In this document: piece by piece, positions 17,550 to 26,833 of the stretch
Layout: each line of letters begins with the position of its first letter
Numbering within the stretch: the first letter of the stretch is position 1
Source: MVRE01 sp015660965
Lineage (GTDB): Archaea > Halobacteriota > Methanomicrobia > Methanomicrobiales > Methanospirillaceae
DNA length: 64,000 nt
Direction: 5' to 3'
Assembly: GCA_050015095.1 (NCBI GenBank)
Contig: JBEKCC010000001.1
Location: 310,001 to 374,000, forward strand
Made by a program: the position numbers and the translations under genes
Notes under the pieces: model-generated
What the model was told of the DNA's origin: nothing
Database searches by the model: none
The model's input: the letters and a program-made list of their open reading frames with translations, nothing else

Positions 17550-18823
17550 TGAGTATTGTCACGGATGCCAAGCGAGGCATCGTCACAGATGAAATGAAAA
17601 TTGTCGCCGCTGAGGAAGGTGTCACTGAAGACTTTGTTCGACGCGGAGTTGCGGAAGGTCACATTGTAATTCCCGTCTCTCCGTATAGAGATGTTAAAAT
17701 TTGTGGCATCGGCGAGGGATTGAGAACGAAAGTGAACGCTTCCATTGGTACTTCGACTGATATATCTGACATTGACATGGAAATCGAAAAAGCACGACAA
17801 GCTGAGATCGCCGGTACTGACACTCTTATGGAACTCTCAACCGGGGGGGACTTTCTAGACATACGCAAGCGGATAATTGCGAGTACGAACCTATCGGTTG
17901 GGAGTGTACCACTCTACCAAGCATTCATAGAAGCGGCAATAAAAGACGGTGCTGTCGTTAATATGAAGGAGGATGATCTCTTCCGAATAACCGCAGAACA
18001 AGCAAAACTTGGTACGAACTTCATGGCTATTCATACCGGTATTAATTGGGAAACCGTCAAACGACTTCGAAACCAAGGTAGGCATGGTGGCCTAGTTTCC
18101 CGTGGCGGTGCATTCATGACAGCATGGATGCTCCACAATGAGAAAGAAAACCCTCTCTATTCTGAGTTTGACTATCTTATCGAAATTATGAAGGAACATG
18201 AAGTCACACTGTCGATGGGCAATGGGATGAGAGCAGGTGCAATCCATGACGCAACAGATCGTGCTCAGATCCAGGAATTGATTATTAATGCAGAACTTGC
18301 CGATAAAGCCACTAAACAGGATGTACAGGTTATTGTTGAAGGACCAGGTCACGTCCCGATTGATGAGATTGCAGCGAACGTAACTCTCATGAAACGTGTA
18401 ACAAACAACAAGCCATTCTATATGTTAGGACCTATTGTCACTGATATCGCACCGGGTTATGACGATCGTGTTGCTGCTATCGGTGCAGCTATTTCATCAT
18501 CGTGTGGTGCCGATTTTATCTGCTACGTGACACCCGCAGAACACCTTGCACTACCGACACCAGAAGAAGTGTTTGAGGGCGTTATAAGCTCCCGCATTGC
18601 TGCTCATGTTGGTGACATGATCAAACTCAAAAAACGCGACGCGGATCTCGAGATGGGCCACGCTCGCCGTGAACTTGATTGGGAACGTCAGTTTAACGTA
18701 GCAATGAATCCAAAAAGGGCTCGAGCGATCCGGGACGAACGAATGCCAGCAGATACAGACGGGTGCACTATGTGCGGTGATTACTGCGCATTAAAAATCG
18801 TTAATCGGTACTTTAAATTCTAA
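17549..18823 (+). CDS. thiC: Phosphomethylpyrimidine synthase ThiC
   Basis: Radical-SAM enzyme converting 5-aminoimidazole ribotide to hydroxymethylpyrimidine phosphate for thiamine. Family blocks seen include GTDTLMELSTGG, MAIHTGI, RGGAFMTAWMLH, VEGPGHVP, LGPIVTDIAPGYD and CYVTPAEHL. The [4Fe-4S] cysteines are at the C-terminus, Cys406/409/413 (CTMCGDYC), a CX2CX3C spacing that as far as I recall is usual for the short 420-residue ThiC group. I start at the ATG at 17549; a GTG at 17540 would add three residues and lie inside the palindrome. Confidence 0.95.
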   Translation: MSIVTDAKRGIVTDEMKIVAAEEGVTEDFVRRGVAEGHIVIPVSPYRDVKICGIGEGLRTKVNASIGTSTDISDIDMEIEKARQAEIAGTDTLMELSTGGDFLDIRKRIIASTNLSVGSVPLYQAFIEAAIKDGAVVNMKEDDLFRITAEQAKLGTNFMAIHTGINWETVKRLRNQGRHGGLVSRGGAFMTAWMLHNEKENPLYSEFDYLIEIMKEHEVTLSMGNGMRAGAIHDATDRAQIQELIINAELADKATKQDVQVIVEGPGHVPIDEIAANVTLMKRVTNNKPFYMLGPIVTDIAPGYDDRVAAIGAAISSSCGADFICYVTPAEHLALPTPEEVFEGVISSRIAAHVGDMIKLKKRDADLEMGHARRELDWERQFNVAMNPKRARAIRDERMPADTDGCTMCGDYCALKIVNRYFKF

Positions 18824-18827
18824 TTAA

Positions 18828-18835
18828 TTTTTTTT
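18828..18835 (+). terminator. Oligo-T terminator after thiC
   Basis: A run of eight T follows the thiC TAA by 4 bp. Archaeal RNA polymerase terminates on such U-tracts without needing a hairpin. Confidence 0.55.
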
Positions 18836-18978
18836 AGAGACCACAATTTTGTAAACCTATTTTGAAGAAAATAACATATAGTCAAAATTATTGCACGATC
18901 CTGCCAATAACATACAAGCATCCAAGGTTCAATACGCTCAAATAACCTCTGTACAAACATTGACTGAACGGTGATTTT

Positions 18979-19701
18979 ATTCAGATAAATTTCGGCGGAT
19001 TCATTCCGTTATCAACAGTTGATTGGCCAGGGAGATCGGTATGCACGGTTTTTATGCGCGGATGTCCGGTTCGTTGTGCCTATTGTCAAAATAATGCGAT
19101 ACTTTCTGGAAGAGATCTTCGTGATATCAATGAAATCATCGAAATGATCAAAGGTTCACGTATGGTGGTTAGTGGTGTCATTTTTTCCGGTGGTGAACCA
19201 ACAATGCAGAAAGATGCATTGCTTGAACTTTCAAAAGCCTCAAAAGATTTGGGACTTCTTGTGGGTGTTCAAACAAATGGCATATATCCCGACACACTTG
19301 ATGCATTGATCAAAGGACATCTCGTAGATCGTATTGCTCTCGACATTAAGGCCCGATGGGCACGGTATAATAATCTTCTTGGCGGAAATTATGTAAAAAA
19401 TGTCCAAAAGTCGCTTTCTTTTTGCAAAGAAGCTCATGAAAAAGGAATTCTTCCGGAATTCCAAGTTGTAATTACGCTATTTCGAGGGTATGAAGACGAG
19501 GTTCCCTATATTGCTGCGGATGCAGGAGATGTCGATTTGGTACTCCAACAAGGAGTAACTGGAGAAGTGAAACCGCTTGGAGAGGATAACCTCAAAATTA
19601 TCGCTAATGAATTAGAGAGATCAGTCAAGATACGAACCCGTGAAGGGGGTGAGATAGTCTATGAAGGTGATCGGAGTCGTCGGGCTTCCCGCAAGCGGTA
19701 A
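18979..19701 (+). CDS. Radical-SAM activating enzyme (NrdG-like), apparent ATT start
   Basis: The family opening, a GGF-x-PLSTVDWPG-like block followed by CTVFMRGCPVRCAYCQN, is fully encoded and starts well before the first ATG (19054). The in-frame stop at 18961 leaves no ATG, GTG or TTG. The best start is ATT at 18979, with GGTGAT (18970-18975) 3 nt upstream, giving 240 residues. CX3CX2C in RGCPVRCAYC binds the [4Fe-4S] cluster; FSGGEPTMQ is the SAM GGE motif. It resembles the anaerobic ribonucleotide-reductase activating protein. Its end overlaps the next gene by 41 bp. Confidence 0.82.
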   Translation: MQINFGGFIPLSTVDWPGRSVCTVFMRGCPVRCAYCQNNAILSGRDLRDINEIIEMIKGSRMVVSGVIFSGGEPTMQKDALLELSKASKDLGLLVGVQTNGIYPDTLDALIKGHLVDRIALDIKARWARYNNLLGGNYVKNVQKSLSFCKEAHEKGILPEFQVVITLFRGYEDEVPYIAADAGDVDLVLQQGVTGEVKPLGEDNLKIIANELERSVKIRTREGGEIVYEGDRSRRASRKR

Positions 19702-20209
19702 AGGGGAATTTGCCAAAATTGCTGCACGACGTGGTATTCCTATTGTAATTATGGGTGATGTGATTCGTGCAGCAGTAAAAGATGCCGGTATGACACAAAC
19801 TGATCTGAATATGGGAGCGATGGCAAACAAACTGCGGGAGAATTATGGCATGGATGCAATCGCCGATCTCTGCATTCCAAAAATCGAAACCTTCTCATCA
19901 CCACTCATTCTTGTCGATGGTATCCGAGGCGACGCCGAAGTAAAACTATTTCGAAAGCATTTTCCTGGTTTTATTCTCATCGCTATCGATACCTCATTTG
20001 CAACCCGCCTCTCCCGCCTTGCGGCAAGAGGGAGATCGGATGATACAACAACTGAACTCTCGCTCCGTACCCGCGATGATCGCGAACTGAGCTGGGGATT
20101 GGGTGCTGCACTCGAACAGGTAGACTATCGAATTAGCAATGATGGAGATCTTTTGAAATTTACTCGTCAGGTAAATGATCTATTGCAAGAACTGGAGAGT
20201 ACTTCATGA
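19661..20209 (+). CDS. P-loop kinase-like protein, UPF0200 family
   Basis: A 182-residue nucleoside/dephospho-CoA-kinase-like protein: Walker A GLPASGKGEF at 8-17, then GDVIRAAVKDAG and LVDGIRGDAEV, as in the archaeal UPF0200 group. That group has been discussed as a dephospho-CoA kinase or NMP kinase-like family; substrate unproven. GGGGGTGAGAT precedes the ATG. Its start lies inside the radical-SAM gene and its stop overlaps the next ATG, showing tight coupling. Confidence 0.75.
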   Translation: MKVIGVVGLPASGKGEFAKIAARRGIPIVIMGDVIRAAVKDAGMTQTDLNMGAMANKLRENYGMDAIADLCIPKIETFSSPLILVDGIRGDAEVKLFRKHFPGFILIAIDTSFATRLSRLAARGRSDDTTTELSLRTRDDRELSWGLGAALEQVDYRISNDGDLLKFTRQVNDLLQELESTS

Positions 20210-20979
20210 ACCTTCTACCATACTTCTCTTCTTCCGCTAAGGTTTGGGATGATATCGAATGGGTAAAAGGGATTGAAGATTGCGGGTACGTTGGTTGGGA
20301 AATTGTCGCAGATGGAAACTATCGTCTTGACAGTAAAAAAAACTTTACAGCAATATCTGACGTAATTGCCAGCACAAAACTTGGTGTAACAGTCCACGCC
20401 CCATATGCCGATTTGAACCTTGCAACACTAAATGACCCCATCTACAGAGAATCAATACGACAGATTTGTATATGTATTGAAAATGCTGCAGATCTTACAG
20501 ACCGTATAACATTCCACCCTGGATATCTTTCTCCTGTTGGAAAACTCGTACCTAAAAAGATTTGGGAACTTCAGAAATCAGCTCTTGTTCAAATCGGAAA
20601 AGTGGCAACAGAGCATTCAGTACTTGCATGTCTTGAAAATATGATTGGTGTCAAAGAATTTCTGTGTCGTTTCCCTAGAGAACTCATCGGAATGACAGAA
20701 GGAATTGAAGGGATAGGAATGACCTTTGACTTCGGTCACGCGAATACGGTCGGTAAAGTAAACGAATTCCTTAAGGAAGTTAAACGGGCTAATCATATTC
20801 ACATACATGATAATCATGGTGTTTCCGATGAGCACCTTGCACTGGGTGATGGAACCGTACAATGGGAGATTGTTGGGAAAACTATTGCGAATAATTATAA
20901 AGGAATAGTTGTGATTGAGGGGAGATCAATTGAGGAGGCAAAACTGAGCCTTGGCCGATTTAAGGGATGGTTTACATGA
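20206..20979 (+). CDS. Xylose-isomerase-like TIM-barrel protein
   Basis: A 257-residue member of the sugar-phosphate isomerase/epimerase and endonuclease IV superfamily. Metal-ligand type motifs along the barrel include VHAPYADLN, FHPGYLSP, CLENM, TFDFGHAN, HIHIHDNHG and VIEGRS. The reaction is unknown; an isomerase, epimerase or AP endonuclease are all compatible, but the short, divergent barrel argues against classical endonuclease IV. It overlaps both neighbours by ATGA junctions, so it belongs to the same operon as the UPF0200 protein and tRNase Z. Confidence 0.75.
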   Translation: MNLLPYFSSSAKVWDDIEWVKGIEDCGYVGWEIVADGNYRLDSKKNFTAISDVIASTKLGVTVHAPYADLNLATLNDPIYRESIRQICICIENAADLTDRITFHPGYLSPVGKLVPKKIWELQKSALVQIGKVATEHSVLACLENMIGVKEFLCRFPRELIGMTEGIEGIGMTFDFGHANTVGKVNEFLKEVKRANHIHIHDNHGVSDEHLALGDGTVQWEIVGKTIANNYKGIVVIEGRSIEEAKLSLGRFKGWFT

Positions 20980-21914
20980 GCGGTGAGACACTCCATGTGT
21001 ATTTCCTCGGAACTGCCGGGGCTCTCCCAACACCACAACGAAATCCAACATGTATTATGGTAAGGAGAGGATCGGATACAATGCTCTTTGACTGTGGTGA
21101 AGGGGCACAACAACAGATGATGCGAGCACGGACTGGGTTTACTGTTGAAGCCATCTTTATAACCCATTGGCATGCCGATCACTTCCTTGGAATATTCGGT
21201 CTCGTTCAAACACTTTCATTTAATGGAAGAACAGCACCCCTTACTATATATGGTCCAGAATGGGTTCACGATTGCGTTCGAACAATACGGCATGTTGGAA
21301 AATTTAACCTGAGTTTCCCTATTGAATCTGTAGAACTTTCAGATAGTTCTTGGGTCAGGTTTGAGGGCTATACTGTCACAGCGTTTGCAGCAAACCATGG
21401 GCTCCCCGCACTAGGTTATGTTATTGAAGAAGACAAACGACCTGGAAGGTTCGATCGTGATCGGGCAATAGAACTTGGCATCCCAGCAGGCCCATTATTT
21501 GGTAAACTTCAACGTGGTCAAACAATCACTATGGAAAAAGAAGGTAAAATGCACGTTGTGCAATCAACAGATGTTATGGGTGAACCACGCCCTGGACGTA
21601 AGATTGTATACACTGGCGACACACGACCAATACCTGAACGGTTGGCCATCGTAGGAAAAGATGTTGACCTGCTTATCCATGATGCAACATACGACGATAC
21701 TGAGGAAATAAGAGCGACTGAGTTCTTCCACACAACAGCTGGACAGGCTGGAGAAGCAGCCGCTGCATTGGATGCCAAGACCCTTGCACTTGTCCATATC
21801 AGTTCGCGGTATACCGATGCACAGCAACATATCGCTGATGCACAGAAAAAATATTCGGGCAAGATTATCGTGCCTGATGATCTTGATATGATCGATATTC
21901 CATTCAGGGAATAG
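20976..21914 (+). CDS. rnz: tRNase Z (ribonuclease Z)
   Basis: Removes 3' trailers from pre-tRNA. The 312-residue protein is the short form, with zinc motif His64-x-His66-x-Asp68-His69 (FITHWHADHFLG), the flexible-arm region around residues 155-180 (RFDRDRAIELGIPAGPLFG), KIVYTGDTRP and the final VHISSRYTD. The ATG at 20976 overlaps the previous TGA (ATGA). An upstream ATG at 20967 would only add three residues. This matters here because neither complete tRNA gene in the window encodes its CCA end. Confidence 0.95.
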   Translation: MSGETLHVYFLGTAGALPTPQRNPTCIMVRRGSDTMLFDCGEGAQQQMMRARTGFTVEAIFITHWHADHFLGIFGLVQTLSFNGRTAPLTIYGPEWVHDCVRTIRHVGKFNLSFPIESVELSDSSWVRFEGYTVTAFAANHGLPALGYVIEEDKRPGRFDRDRAIELGIPAGPLFGKLQRGQTITMEKEGKMHVVQSTDVMGEPRPGRKIVYTGDTRPIPERLAIVGKDVDLLIHDATYDDTEEIRATEFFHTTAGQAGEAAAALDAKTLALVHISSRYTDAQQHIADAQKKYSGKIIVPDDLDMIDIPFRE

Positions 21915-22096
21915 TACCTTCCAAATAATTCAAGAATGCAAAATTCATCGTTAGAAGAGGGGTAATATAATTAACACTTTAATCGCAATTGATGATGTAC
22001 TCAGCCGTGCATTTTTGATGCATCGTTGTAAATTTATTTGATACATGAACAATTAGAACGAAAAATATTCGTTACGAAGTGTGTGGAGAGAGAAAT

Positions 22097-23935
22097 ATGG
22101 AAAATGAAGACATTCTCGTATATAGGCTGGGAGCATCGTGTGATCTCGCCGATATCGAGGAACAAAAGTATTACATTGGAAAAGTTCAAGGATTTGCTAA
22201 TTTTGGGATGTTTGTCCAGCTGAATGACAGAATAAAAGGACTTGTTCACAAAAGCAACATTAAAGCAGAACATAAAGAACGAGACACTATCCTAGTTAAA
22301 GTTCGACAGATTCGACCAAACGGCAATATCGATCTAGAAGAGGTCCAAATCCAAGTTTATCAGGTGCAAAACATCGAAAAAAAATCAACTACAGTACGCA
22401 TTGTAGATCTTGGTACAAAAATCGGAAAAACTGTTGCTATCGAGGGAGAGGTTGCGCAGATCAAGCAGACAAGCGGCCCTACGATTTTTACTATTGTTGA
22501 TGAATCTGGGACGCAAAATGTCGCGGCGTTTATTGAAGCAGGTGTTCGAGCTTACCCCGAGATTGAACTAAATGATATTGTGAAGGTTATTGGCGAAGTG
22601 ATGAAACGGAATAACCAGCTACAGATAGAAGCAGATGCGATTACAAAGTTATCAGCAGACGATGCAATTCAAGTTCGGGTGAGAATAGAAAAGGCACTTG
22701 ATATTCGTTCTGAACCCGAAGATATCCCCCTGCTCGTGAAATCCGAGGTTTTAGAGCATCTTCGTCCCGAAATGAAAAAGGTTGCAAAAATAATCAGAAA
22801 GGCAATCTTTACAGCACAACCCATTATCATCCGTCATCACGCGGATGCCGATGGAATCTGTTCTGCAGTTGCCATCGAACAAGCTGTTGTTTCGCTCATA
22901 AAGGAGAGTGGTGCCGATTTCGATGCTGATTACTATCTCTTCAAACGTGCTCCTTCAAAAGCCCCGTTTTATGAAATTGAAGACATCACACGCGATCTAG
23001 ACTTCTCATTAAAGGACCACGTCCGTTTTGGACAAAAAATGCCGCTTGTTGTCCTTACAGATAATGGATCAACAGAAGAAGATGAACCATCTTATAAAAT
23101 CGCAAGTGTTTATGACATCCCATTTGTTGTTATCGATCACCATCATCCCGATAAGACTATTGACAAATACCTTGTAGCTCACGTTAATCCATACCATGTT
23201 GGCGGAGACTTTGGGATCACTGCAGGAATGCTCGGTACTGAGGTTGCACGGCTGATTAATCCCAAAGTAGAGCCAATAATCCGTCACCTTCCAGCAGTAG
23301 CTGGTGTTGGAGACCGAAGTGAAGCTCCCGAACGTGCCTTATACCTTGCCCTTGTTCGTGATCAGTACAGCGAGGATATCTGTAAGTATATTGCACTTGC
23401 CCTTGACTATGAACAGTTTTGGCTCCGGTTCAATGATGGAAGAGAAATCATAAAAGAAATTCTCAACATTAGCGGTAATTCTGCACGGCACACAAAACTG
23501 GTCGCGCTTCTTGTTGAAGGGGCAAATGCGATGATTGAAGATCAATTGAGTGCCTGTATGCCTCATGTGGTCACTCGTGAGCTAAAAAATGGTGCAAAGT
23601 TATTCCTACTCGATGTCGAGATTCATGCCCATAAGTTCACATTTCCCCCTCCTGGGAAGACCAGCGGGGAGGTACATGATCGACTCTGTAAGGAATATGA
23701 AGGCTCACCTGTAGTTACGATTGGGTTTGGACCCGATTTTGCTGTTTTACGTTCACGTGGTGTTTTAATGAATATCCCTCGGATGGTAAGAGAGCTCCAT
23801 GTCGAAATTCCCGGCGGTGGAATTAGTGGTGGCGGGCATTTAGTGGTTGGAAGTATCAAGTTTGTGGAAGGAATGCGCGATACTGTGCTTGAAGCACTGA
23901 TCAACAAGATTAGCGAGGCGCAGGTACAAAAATAA
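22097..23935 (+). CDS. Archaeal RecJ-like DHH phosphoesterase with S1 and OB domains
   Basis: A 612-residue single-strand nuclease-type protein. An S1-like domain (about 22-85, KVQGFANFGMFVQLNDRIKGLV) and an OB-fold (about 105-185, EGEVAQIKQTSGPTIFTIVD) precede a DHH domain with RHHADADG at 246-253 and IDHHHPD starting at 346. The DHHA1 end has GGGISGGGH. Archaeal relatives act in replication-associated processing (GAN/RecJ group). GGAG at 22085-22088 supports the ATG at 22097 rather than the GTG at 22079. Confidence 0.88.
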   Translation: MENEDILVYRLGASCDLADIEEQKYYIGKVQGFANFGMFVQLNDRIKGLVHKSNIKAEHKERDTILVKVRQIRPNGNIDLEEVQIQVYQVQNIEKKSTTVRIVDLGTKIGKTVAIEGEVAQIKQTSGPTIFTIVDESGTQNVAAFIEAGVRAYPEIELNDIVKVIGEVMKRNNQLQIEADAITKLSADDAIQVRVRIEKALDIRSEPEDIPLLVKSEVLEHLRPEMKKVAKIIRKAIFTAQPIIIRHHADADGICSAVAIEQAVVSLIKESGADFDADYYLFKRAPSKAPFYEIEDITRDLDFSLKDHVRFGQKMPLVVLTDNGSTEEDEPSYKIASVYDIPFVVIDHHHPDKTIDKYLVAHVNPYHVGGDFGITAGMLGTEVARLINPKVEPIIRHLPAVAGVGDRSEAPERALYLALVRDQYSEDICKYIALALDYEQFWLRFNDGREIIKEILNISGNSARHTKLVALLVEGANAMIEDQLSACMPHVVTRELKNGAKLFLLDVEIHAHKFTFPPPGKTSGEVHDRLCKEYEGSPVVTIGFGPDFAVLRSRGVLMNIPRMVRELHVEIPGGGISGGGHLVVGSIKFVEGMRDTVLEALINKISEAQVQK

Positions 23936-24083
23936 CAAAAAATTACGAAATTCATTTTTGAAAATCACAGAACTGGTTGTAAAAGAATCAGATCTCGTTA
24001 TTATGCGCGGATCGAAAATACAATTCGAACCGGTGGGCAATAAATGCTTTCTGGTCAAATAATTGGTGTGCAAAGTTAAAAAG

Positions 24084-24122
24084 GAGCCCAAATTAGGCTC
24101 AAGCGGTAGATATATATATATA
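24084..24122 (+). promoter_or_regulatory. TATA-rich promoter with adjacent inverted repeat
   Basis: GAGCC (24084-24088) and GGCTC (24096-24100) form an inverted repeat just upstream of a (TA)6 tract at 24110-24122. With an ATG at 24162 and GAGGAG at 24152-24157, the tract is well placed as a TATA box giving a short leader. The inverted repeat overlapping the BRE side could be an operator. Confidence 0.5.
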
Positions 24123-24161
24123 CAAGTTGATCTAAATGAGTTTTTAATGTTGAGGAGACAA

Positions 24162-24413
24162 ATGTCGACTTCAAAAAGATTAAGAGAGTCCTATAACGAG
24201 ACTCAGCACAAAATCGTAAGTTATCTCAATTCAGGAATAACCAAAGGTAAACACTACTTCAAATCAAAGTACATTGCAAAAGACCTCGGGTTATCTCCAA
24301 AAGAAGTGGGTACGAACATGGCTATCCTTGCTGATATCTGCAAGGAGCTTAACATTATCCGGTGGAGCTATTCGAACAGCACGACATGGATGGTTACGCC
24401 AAGAGCGATCTAA
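24162..24413 (+). CDS. Small winged-helix-like protein (resembles DUF7123)
   Basis: An 83-residue basic protein from the ATG at 24162, with a strong GAGGAG site. Its core (ETQHKIVSYLNSG, KHYFKSKYIAKDLGLSPKEVGTNM, then a final strand IIRWSYSNSTTWMV) reads as a winged helix-turn-helix and resembles the euryarchaeal DUF7123 proteins as I remember them. A DNA-binding regulator or chromatin-associated role is plausible but unproven. Confidence 0.65.
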   Translation: MSTSKRLRESYNETQHKIVSYLNSGITKGKHYFKSKYIAKDLGLSPKEVGTNMAILADICKELNIIRWSYSNSTTWMVTPRAI

Positions 24414-24436
24414 TTTCCATTCACGTCACTTTTTTT

Positions 24437-24628
24437 ATGGGAAAACTTCTTGAGTTTGAGTCGGAGATCGAGTTTGTCGCCGACATAAATGAGCACAAAG
24501 ACTGTTTAATGTCACAGGATCTAACGCGGGATAATCCAAATGCACTCTGGTTCAATATCGACATCCCTAAGGGCCATGGGATAAAAATCGGTGACCGGGT
24601 GCGTGTTACTGTTGAAAAAATCCAATAA
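24437..24628 (+). CDS. Small beta-rich hypothetical protein
   Basis: A 63-residue ORF from the ATG at 24437; the frame is open upstream to 24362, so the start is uncertain. The end, PKGHGIKIGDRVRVTVEKIQ, has the look of an OB/TRAM-like or other small beta-barrel. There is no clear Shine-Dalgarno. It follows the winged-helix gene by 23 bp on the same strand. Confidence 0.45.
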   Translation: MGKLLEFESEIEFVADINEHKDCLMSQDLTRDNPNALWFNIDIPKGHGIKIGDRVRVTVEKIQ

Positions 24629-24791
24629 TTGGGCGATTTCTTTTAAATTTTAATGGTATCGTCATCGATCTAATTTCCCGATCAATTTGAGTCTCTACGA
24701 TCGATTTCTGTATAAATAATTGTTACATGGGGGATATTCCAAACAATAAATAACCACATTATTTTTATGCTTGAAGTTTTATCATTGGATT

Positions 24792-25151
24792 ATGGTTGGG
24801 TCACGCAGTTTTGTTTTATCCGCGTTTTTGATTTGTGTGCTGCTTGTCCTTTCGTGTGGTTGTATTTCACTTGCGATTGGTGATGTAAGCTACAGAAATG
24901 ATAGGCTGTCTGTTCACGTGACTAACGATGGGGATACTCTTGAAAATGCAGGTATACAAGTGAGAATATTCGAAATTAAAGATCTCAATCAACATGAACT
25001 TACCAACATTGTCATTCCTGTTTCAGTTGTAAAAGGTGAAAACGATTTTACAGTCCCTGTCAATCTTCAACCAGGGGCCTATAAGCTCTATGTCTACCTG
25101 TCCGTGAATGGTGATAGGAGAGCAGCAAGCATAAAGGACCTCGTGATTTAG
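24792..25151 (+). CDS. Secreted or lipid-anchored small protein
   Basis: A 119-residue protein from the ATG at 24792 (a TTG at 24771 would extend it). A hydrophobic signal segment (about 7-24) ends in a Cys-containing LVLSCGC, which looks like a lipobox. The rest is beta-rich (DVSYRNDRLSVHVTNDGDTLENA...), like a small CARDB/immunoglobulin-type domain found in archaeal surface proteins. Ligand unknown. It ends 3 bp before the adenine deaminase gene. Confidence 0.6.
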   Translation: MVGSRSFVLSAFLICVLLVLSCGCISLAIGDVSYRNDRLSVHVTNDGDTLENAGIQVRIFEIKDLNQHELTNIVIPVSVVKGENDFTVPVNLQPGAYKLYVYLSVNGDRRAASIKDLVI

Positions 25152-25154
25152 CCA

Positions 25155-26822
25155 ATGTCGAAAAACAGACACAGGCTAATCGATGTAGCACGTGGGATAA
25201 AACCAGCTGATGTGGTATTTTCAAACGCTGATATTTTCAACCCTTTTTCCTGTGAGTGGGAGCACGGTACACTTGCTGTTGCCAATGGTATTGTGGTTGG
25301 TATTGGCAAATACCGCGGTTTGATTGAACACGATCTTAAAGGTAAACGAATTGTTCCTGGTTTAATCGATGCGCACGTTCACATCGAAAGTTCTCTTCTA
25401 ATTCCAAAAGAATATGCACGAGTTGTATCGTCTCATGGGACGACGACTGTCATTGCTGATCCTCACGAAATTGCAAATGTATCTGGAGTGGCTGGTATCA
25501 ATTTTATGCTACGAGAATCAAAAGGCAGTCCAATTGACATTTTTTTCATGCTTCCTTCCTGTGTCCCAGCAACCCCAAAAGACGTGGGCGGTGCGGTACT
25601 ATCTGTAACCGATCTCGCACAGTTTGTTGGGCACCCAAAAGTTCTTGGAATTGGGGAGGTTATGAATGTTCCCGGTGTGCTTGCGCAAGATCCGGATCTA
25701 ACAAAAAAGATTAAACTCTCACCATTAGTTGATGGGCATGCCCCACGATTAACTGGATTGGATCTTGATGCCTATGTTCTCTCCGGTATGCAGAGTGATC
25801 ATGAATGTACAAGGCTTGAAGAGGCTAAAGAAAAACTACAACGGGGAATGTACATTTTTCTTCGGGAGGGATCGACAGAACGCAACATCCAAGATCTTGT
25901 CGGTATTGTGACACCTGTTACCGCATCACGATGTTGCTTTGCAACCGATGATTGTCACGTAGATATGCTTGTTCATGAGGGACATATCGATAATTGCATA
26001 CGGAAGGCAATATCTTATGGTCTTGAACTTGAGCTTACCATTAGAATAGCGACACTCTCTGCCGCGGAAAGATTTCGATTAAATGACAGGGGGGCCCTCT
26101 CACCAGGACGGTTTGCAGACTTCTGTGTATTAGATAATTCAACTTCCTTCACCGTAAAAAAGACGTTCCAACGAGGTATTTTGATCCAAAAAATTCCGCA
26201 TGTAAAGAGTAAATGTAGATCTCATTCATTCGTTTGTAAAACTCCCAATGTAGATGCAATCAAAATATTGGGTAATGGATACGCACATGTAATCGGGATC
26301 GTCGATCAACAAATTCTGACCAAGTCAATGAACATCCCAATCGATTCGAAAGAAATCCCTGACTTTAATCGCGACATTTTGAAAGTTGTCGTTTGCAATC
26401 GCTATAAAAACCGGTCGTGCGGAGTTGGGTTAGTACATGGTTTCGGTCTTAAACGAGGAGCTATTGCGATAAGCATCTCCCATGATGCCCACAATATAGT
26501 AACCGTTGGCACGACCGATCAAGAAATCCTACAAGCAATTGATACCGTAATTCAAAACCAAGGTGCTTTAGTTGTTATTGATGGTGATAAGAAGATCCTT
26601 TTATCACTGAAATGTGCCGGACTTATGTCGAATCTACCATTCCAAGATGTTGTTAACAGATTAGAGAGAGTAAAGAAATCTTTGGCACAGATGGGTGCGA
26701 TCAAAGACCCGTTTATGTACCTTTCGTTCTTAGCACTCACTGTTATTCCGAACCTCCGTATTACTGACCGGGGTGTCTTTGATGTTGAACAATTCAGAGA
26801 TGTTCCGCTTTTTTTTGATTAA
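25155..26822 (+). CDS. ade: Adenine deaminase
   Basis: Amidohydrolase converting adenine to hypoxanthine in purine salvage. At 555 residues it has the family length. Metal-binding motifs DAHVHIESS and DPHEIANV, the GMQSDHECT block and FATDDCHVDML are present, and the C-terminal domain includes GLVHGFGLKRGA and SHDAHNIV. An ATG start follows the small lipoprotein gene almost directly, so they may be co-transcribed. Confidence 0.93.
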   Translation: MSKNRHRLIDVARGIKPADVVFSNADIFNPFSCEWEHGTLAVANGIVVGIGKYRGLIEHDLKGKRIVPGLIDAHVHIESSLLIPKEYARVVSSHGTTTVIADPHEIANVSGVAGINFMLRESKGSPIDIFFMLPSCVPATPKDVGGAVLSVTDLAQFVGHPKVLGIGEVMNVPGVLAQDPDLTKKIKLSPLVDGHAPRLTGLDLDAYVLSGMQSDHECTRLEEAKEKLQRGMYIFLREGSTERNIQDLVGIVTPVTASRCCFATDDCHVDMLVHEGHIDNCIRKAISYGLELELTIRIATLSAAERFRLNDRGALSPGRFADFCVLDNSTSFTVKKTFQRGILIQKIPHVKSKCRSHSFVCKTPNVDAIKILGNGYAHVIGIVDQQILTKSMNIPIDSKEIPDFNRDILKVVVCNRYKNRSCGVGLVHGFGLKRGAIAISISHDAHNIVTVGTTDQEILQAIDTVIQNQGALVVIDGDKKILLSLKCAGLMSNLPFQDVVNRLERVKKSLAQMGAIKDPFMYLSFLALTVIPNLRITDRGVFDVEQFRDVPLFFD

Positions 26823-26833
26823 AAAGTAATTTA

